NCBI GenBank assembly: GCA_002104895.1
Contig: MCFG01000272.1
Span: 30,006-94,005, forward strand
Origin: Anaeromyces robustus
Lineage: Eukaryota; Neocallimastigomycota; Neocallimastigomycetes; Neocallimastigales; Neocallimastigaceae
Direction: 5' to 3'
DNA: 64,000 bases
Both the position numbers and the translations under genes were made by a program. How positions within the stretch are numbered: the stretch's first letter is position 1; each line of letters begins with the position of its first letter. The notes beneath the pieces are model-generated. The model searched no databases and was not told where the DNA came from. It saw nothing but the letters and a program-made list of their open reading frames with translations. This document shows, in pieces, positions 59,848 through 64,000 of this stretch.

Positions 59848-59851
<4 letters not shown>
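55676..59851 (-). CDS. gag-pol: Ty3/gypsy chromovirus Gag-Pol, intact 1391-aa ORF
   Basis: One frame without stop or frameshift, as in Tf1/sushi elements. Retrotransposon gag is 20-180; the CCHC knuckle CAYCGSPNHSLDKC is 233-246; protease LLDSGSQLSLMD is around D300; RT is about 480-660 with YIDD at 624-627. RNase H has D773, E816 and SDH near 842. The integrase H2C2 finger is HDSPSAGHFGIKK...CDTC (about 981-1021) and the core is D1051, D1111, E1147 (exact DD35E). The GPY/F-like segment is RKIGPYRILEKV and the chromodomain is EVEEILDKRKHYGKTQYLIK continuing WKGYPLSEASWEPESNL (1339-1376), whose aromatic cage (Y, W, W) is present. The chromodomain would direct integration to methylated-histone chromatin. 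Every catalytic residue is intact, so the ORF is young or active. Confidence 0.96.

Positions 59852-59912
<61 letters not shown>
59852..59912 (-). promoter_or_regulatory. 61-nt A tract directly before the chromovirus gag AUG
   Basis: An uninterrupted run of T on the plus strand, so the mRNA has 61 A residues abutting the AUG. An unstructured A leader could help translation through poly(A)-binding protein; this is inference. Run length may vary by sequencing error. Confidence 0.8.
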
Positions 59913-59917
<5 letters not shown>

Positions 59918-60156
59918 TTTATTCTTATTGTTAAAATTTTTTTATTATTTGAAGTGCTTTGAGTAATATGGCTACTATAAATAATTCTATTTCTAAGATT
60001 ATTATTCTTGTGATTGCAAGTAGGATATTGAAATTCATAAGGCAGTATAAATTTTGATTTTGCTTAGAGAATTATAGTTTTTTTGAATTAAATATTATAA
60101 ATAAGCTTCTGAATTAATTGATATATAATTTTAAATATTTTTAAATACTTCTTTTC

Positions 60157-60237
60157 CGTATTGCTGTTCATTCAGTTTATCAACCAAAGAGCTGAATGCA
60201 GGTCTTACATCTATGCCTACCAGCGAGGGTCAATACG
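60157..60237. repeat. Structured module, copy 1
   Basis: Ends pair perfectly (CGTATTG at 60157-60163 with CAATACG at 60231-60237). Inside, CATTCAG and CTGAATG also pair. Shares CTGTTC, TTTATCAACC, GCTGAATG, CTTAC and GCCTACCAGCGAGGG with copy 2. Confidence 0.75.
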
Positions 60238-60757
60238 TAGATAAGAAGTTGATTTAAAAATAAGTGCTGAAGGAATTTCAATTAAGACTTTCCTTATTTA
60301 TAATAAGAGATTTCGAATTTTAAAGTCTTTGGGATAGTTTATAGGTAAATATTTTAATTTTTACTTCTTTTGCCTTACAACTATAGAAAAACCGGCAGAA
60401 GTTACTTAACAAGAGGTATATACTAGACCTCGAAATAAAATTAAAAACTATATATTTTAGGGTCGTTTTACCTTCGCGACCAACCTACAGCCTTCGGTGA
60501 CTGGAGTTCCTTGTTCGCCAGAGTTGCTGCAGACCTAGAACCGTTTTCCTATATAAATAGACTACGGTGACTGTCCTCTCGCTGGAGTTTTACCTAGTCT
60601 AGAACCAAATCTATTTGTCGAATGCAGCACTAAAGAAGACTAATCTCCTAACTCTGTATATGAGCTCTATACGCTCCTAGTATATTTTAATAACACTTAT
60701 TTACCTATAATAATAATAACGACTATAATATTTACTCTTTTTTATTATTCTTTGTTT

Positions 60758-60840
60758 CGCACTGCTGTTCTTTCGGTTTATCAACCTACCGGAGCTGAAT
60801 GTAGGACTTACGCCTCTGCCTACCAGCGAGGGCCAATGCG
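60758..60840. repeat. Structured module, copy 2
   Basis: Ends CGCACTG and CAATGCG pair with one mismatch. Relative to copy 1 the third pair changed from T-A to C-G on both sides, a compensatory change. Lies 601 nt from copy 1 in the same orientation. Confidence 0.75.
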
Positions 60841-61200
60841 AATATAAGAAATTTTATAAAGAGTAAAAGGGACGATAAAAACAAGGATTATTATCTATAA
60901 ATTCCTTGTTTTTAAAAGTTACACACAAAAATCTTTATTACACAAGGTTTTCTTGCTACTATTTCAAGCAAGGAATTTATTAATTATTATTATTATTATT
61001 TTTTTTTTTTTTTCTAAGATTGGTCTGGTTTACTAAAGTGGTATTTCCAAATGGATAGCTAATTTTTCTTTGATTTTAATATAAAAATTGGGGAGTAGCG
61101 ACCTAACTAAGAAGTGGATTGTTTTCTAAAAAGGAAGGTGGCTTACTAATACAGGCGGTAGCTTACTTGCGGAGGTATTGCTTGTTTTTCTAATTTAGTG

Positions 61201-61210
61201 GCGTTTTTAT
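61201..61210 (-). promoter_or_regulatory. Self-priming type primer-binding site of family B'
   Basis: Minus strand ATAAAAACGC begins at the base after the LTR end. Its exact complement GCGTTTTTAT occurs in the same LTR (61433-61424), 44 nt downstream of the start of a TATAAATA box (61477-61470), where the transcript would begin. Confidence 0.7.
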
Positions 61211-61811
61211 TGTAATGATAGAGTGGAGTTTATTAGCAACAGGCCCGCAAGCTTGAGTAACTCGAAATAATGGACAACACGAAAGATCTAAGAAAGGTAA
61301 AAGACACAGTTAATTAAAAATATGTTTTATAATAAAATGTTTTATTAATTTTTATTAAATTTAAAATATAATAATTTATTAATTAGTTAGTGTAATATTT
61401 CGAATTACTTATTTAACTAGTTAATAAAAACGCGAAGAAAAAATATTTCTTTTGTCGAAATTTTACACGTATTTATACTTTTTACGGAAAAATAGTTTTC
61501 GTTTGTAAAAAGTATTAAAAGTTCTAGAAACTTAGATTTTTTGATTTAAAATGAATCTCGGATAAATAAAATTTAAAATAAAAAGAAAAACTAGAATCTT
61601 TTAGAATTTAATCGATAAGATTTTATCGATTAAATTCGAGTAATTTCTTCAACAAGGAAAAGTGTAGAAAATTTTGATAATAAATTTTTAAAATAAAATT
61701 TTTCCAAAATTGGAAAGAGTGAGAGTCGAACCCGAGAGGTTCGGCCTGATGGTTCTAGTGTCTGACCACTAGACCATGGTTACTATTTTACTAATTGAGA
61801 GATTCGTTACA
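61211..61811 (-). repeat. 5' LTR, gypsy family B' (601 bp, diverged from B)
   Basis: Starts on the minus strand with TGTAACGAATCTCTCAATTAG (as in family B) and ends CATTACA. It shares the tRNA-like segment (61711-61784), the TATAAATA box and the following A/T core with B. The last 120 nt or so is unrelated, and overall similarity is clearly below that between the two B copies. Because it is followed by its own matching PBS, it is a true 5' LTR. Confidence 0.8.
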
Positions 61812-61850
61812 TAAATACAAATAATTTATTCAATCAAAATAATTTAATGT

Positions 61851-63179
61851 TGTCGCGAATATTAGTGGATTTAAAATTGAAATTCACTAATAGATCAATT
61901 ACATTTAAATTTCGTTATTGACTAAATCACTTAAAATTCGATTTTCAATAAAATAAACAAATATTAAAAAGTATTTAAATTGATATTGTAAAGGGTTTGG
62001 ACAAATTAAATAAATATTAATCAACTTAATTTAACCCTTAAGATATTAATAAAAATAATCAGAAGAAAAATAACGATAACTTGGCAAATATTGAAGATTT
62101 CCGCTTGATTTTATGCTCATTGAGAAGCTCTGCTCAAGAGCTACAACATATCTGAATTTCAGCCCATTTGGACCACTGGTTGGCGAGATATTGGACTTTA
62201 AAGGTTTATACAATATAAAAATATAATTAAATATTTACAAGGATCCATAAATAAATAATTATAATATTTTATATAGATAAAATCTTTTTATTTCAATAAT
62301 TATATTATAATTTATAATAATAATAATCATTCAGATATACAGAAAACGCCTTCAAATAATTTATAAAATATTAATTAGAATAATAATAATAATTTATATA
62401 ATATATTATAATAATTGTTAATTATTTTTATAAAAATTAGAATAGTTGATTATTATATTAATTTACAGAAATTCTTAGAATTCTAAAAATCTCAAAAAGA
62501 TTTAAAATTTACTTAAGATCTTAAATAATTAAAAATATCCCATTTTATCTAGAATTAATTATACAGAAAAGATTATAAAAATCCAAAGATAAAAATAATT
62601 AATATATAGATAAATAATTAAATAGTATACTAAACAATTAAAATAATTAAATAGTTAACTAGTTAAATAATTAGAATAGTTATAAATCTAAATCTTAGAT
62701 TATAAATTCTTATCATTAAATTTATTAATAGTTTATATAGTTTTATATTAGTTTTATATAGTTAGATTTTTATCAATATTATTTTATTCATATATTTTAT
62801 TTAAAATTATACATGTATAAATATATTATCAATAGATTATAATAATTAAATGTATTAATAATTATTAGATTTAGAAAAAGTATAAATAAGGATTGAAATT
62901 ACAATTCCTTTTAATCTTTGTAAGATTATTAACTAAATAACTTAGAATTAATGACTTAATAATCTAATTATTATTTAAACTTTTCTTAATTAATTATTAA
63001 TAAAAAATATTATTATAAAACTTAATTATTTTAAAAAAGTGTTCTTTTAATTAATTAATTTATTGTGTATTAATAAATAAATTTGCCTATTAATTATATA
63101 TTTGTTTAATTAGTTATTTTGTTATTAATTAAACATCTTGACCTGACCATTATTAAACCAAAACTACCCTCATTTAACA
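61851..63179 (+). repeat. 5' LTR of a gypsy family A element (1329 bp)
   Basis: TGTCGCGAATATTAGTGG to ACTACCCTCATTTAACA; reverse complement of 50362-51703 with small differences. A TATAAATA box at 62881-62888 and the predicted transcript start GTAAGATTAT at 62920 lie in the 3' third. The element continues with PBS and gag and leaves the window. Confidence 0.92.
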
Positions 63180-63189
63180 ATAATCTTAC
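63180..63189 (+). promoter_or_regulatory. Self-priming type primer-binding site of family A
   Basis: ATAATCTTAC follows the LTR CA directly and is the exact complement of GTAAGATTAT (62920-62929) in the same LTR, 39 nt downstream of the start of TATAAATA. No tRNA 3'-end complement (TGG...) is present here. Confidence 0.72.
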
Positions 63190-63213
63190 CTGCTGTTTTC
63201 TGGTTACCTTAAG

Positions 63214-64000
63214 ATGTTTGGAAATTCCTATAGAGCTACCACTCCTGCACCTGAAGTTCCCATGGCTGAAGAAGTTGAACAACTTAGGCAAGATGCTACC
63301 AGAACTGCTGCTGAAATTATCGATGGTGTGCAAGCAAACTTTGTTTCAACTAATGATTTTACCCAATATTATGAACAACTAGAATCTAGGCTAAATAATA
63401 TTTATTCTGCTATAGAAAATATTAATCAAAGATTAAATACTGAAAATACTGCGCCACAAGGATATGAAAGATTTGAAACTCCTAGACCATTACTTGGTAA
63501 TCAAGATTCTGATGATAGTTCTACCGACACAAACTTCGATTTAGATAGAGATGTAATTATGAAAAGTAAATTTTCTGCTCCTTTAAATCAAGTTCCAGAA
63601 CCAGGATTTTTCTCAGGAAAAACTTCGGAAACTGAGTTATTTTGCCAACTTTGTGAAGATACATTCAGAACTACGCCACATAAATATTTACCAGAAGAAA
63701 CAAAAATTAATTTTGTCAAATCACGTTTAAGAGATTCTGCAAGAAACTGGTACTTAACCAAGTATAGAGGCAATATTAAACCAGGAACAATGTTTGAATT
63801 ATTAGCTGGTTTAAAAGCTGCTTTTTCAAATGTCGCAAGCTATAAATTAGCTAAAATTAAATTAATTTCCTTAAAACAACATTATGGAAAAATAAATGAG
63901 TATATAGATGAATTCAGGAGTTATACTCGTTTATTTAACTGTGAAGAAGAACCATTAGCTTTAATATTTTATAATGGATTACACCCTAAATATCAAGAAA
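63214..64000 (+). CDS. gag: Gypsy family A gag, partial (open at the window end)
   Basis: ATG at 63214, 35 nt after the LTR; 262 codons with no stop up to 64000. The N-terminus (MFGNSYRATTPAPEVPMAEE) leads to a coiled segment and an acidic linker. The retrotransposon gag fold follows: FFSGKTSETELFCQLCEDTF, then FVKSRLRDSARNWYLTKYRG and LKQHYGKINEYIDEFRSYTR. The spacing F...LRDSA..W matches the gypsy capsid domain. It is the same family as the pol remnant at 52474-54183. Capsid protein of the element's particle. Confidence 0.9.
   Translation, partial: MFGNSYRATTPAPEVPMAEEVEQLRQDATRTAAEIIDGVQANFVSTNDFTQYYEQLESRLNNIYSAIENINQRLNTENTAPQGYERFETPRPLLGNQDSDDSSTDTNFDLDRDVIMKSKFSAPLNQVPEPGFFSGKTSETELFCQLCEDTFRTTPHKYLPEETKINFVKSRLRDSARNWYLTKYRGNIKPGTMFELLAGLKAAFSNVASYKLAKIKLISLKQHYGKINEYIDEFRSYTRLFNCEEEPLALIFYNGLHPKYQE

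Larger units (their letters stand above)
59913..61200 (-). other. Long leader of the gypsy element, relatively G/C-rich
   Basis: About 1.3 kb between the PBS and the A tract without an ORF, clearly less A/T-rich than intergenic DNA. Contains two copies of an 81-83 nt module (listed separately). Between them (60457-60625) are two imperfect copies of GGTGACTG...GAGTT...ACCTAG followed by AACC. Probably packaging or translation signals, or part of a mosaic junction. Confidence 0.55.

Noticed and set aside
61211-61811. Family B' LTR as the identical partner of the LTR at 54553
   Set aside because: First 120 nt (plus orientation) unrelated and the rest clearly diverged; no shared target duplication.
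1-64000. Dictyostelium or Plasmodium as source
   Set aside because: Similar AT and Asn bias, but GPI-type chitin deacetylase, abundant copia and chromodomain gypsy elements and a gut-bacterial surface-repeat protein fit an anaerobic gut fungus better. Not proven from this window.

Overview
The window looks like nuclear DNA of an anaerobic gut fungus (Neocallimastigomycota). The base composition is extremely AT-rich, with long A/T runs and (AAAT)n tracts between genes. Proteins carry long Asn runs, introns have GTA-type donors, and there is a GPI-type chitin deacetylase, an ankyrin-repeat relic and a bacterial-style surface-repeat protein. No 16S/ITS-type marker is present, so this is inference; Dictyostelium is the main alternative and fits the cell-wall gene and the LTR elements less well.

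Layout. 1-32.8 kb is gene-poor. It holds the 3' part of an Asn-rich protein (1-1834), a three-exon rhomboid protease (5153-7029), a secreted protein of 24 about 42-residue modules (11041-14277, minus), a Cys-rich GPI-type protein (24191-24916), an Ile/Asn-rich secreted protein (26365-27864, minus) and a metallophosphoesterase (31922-32719, minus). Between them lie decayed coding remnants, among them an ankyrin relic, a copia gag relic and an old LTR. 34-41.7 kb is a nearly complete Ty1/copia element (minus) with gag, a -1 slippery site, pol and LTRs, set between two almost identical direct repeats of about 250 bp or more. A tRNA-derived SINE with poly(A) tail and target-site duplication sits at 42.8-43.3 kb. 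A two-exon polysaccharide (chitin) deacetylase follows at 44.4-46.1 kb, then a small hypothetical gene. From 48.6 kb to the end is a nest of retrotransposons: a second copia element (D) split by a solo LTR (family B); the integrase and 3' LTR of a gypsy element (family A, minus); an inverted piece of copia D pol; an intact gypsy chromovirus gag-pol ORF (1391 aa, minus) with a B-type 3' LTR and a diverged B'-type 5' LTR; and the 5' LTR and gag of another family A element running off the window.

How the parts work together. Host genes are single and separated by kilobases of AT-rich DNA, and several encode secreted or surface proteins. The retroelements show three priming arrangements that can be read directly. 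Both copia elements carry a PBS complementary to the anticodon arm of tRNA-Lys(CUU). Gypsy families A and B' each carry a 10-nt PBS right after the 5' LTR that is complementary to a site about 40 nt downstream of a TATAAATA box in the same LTR, as in Tf1 self-priming. Family B LTRs also carry a tRNA-like segment with A and B boxes.
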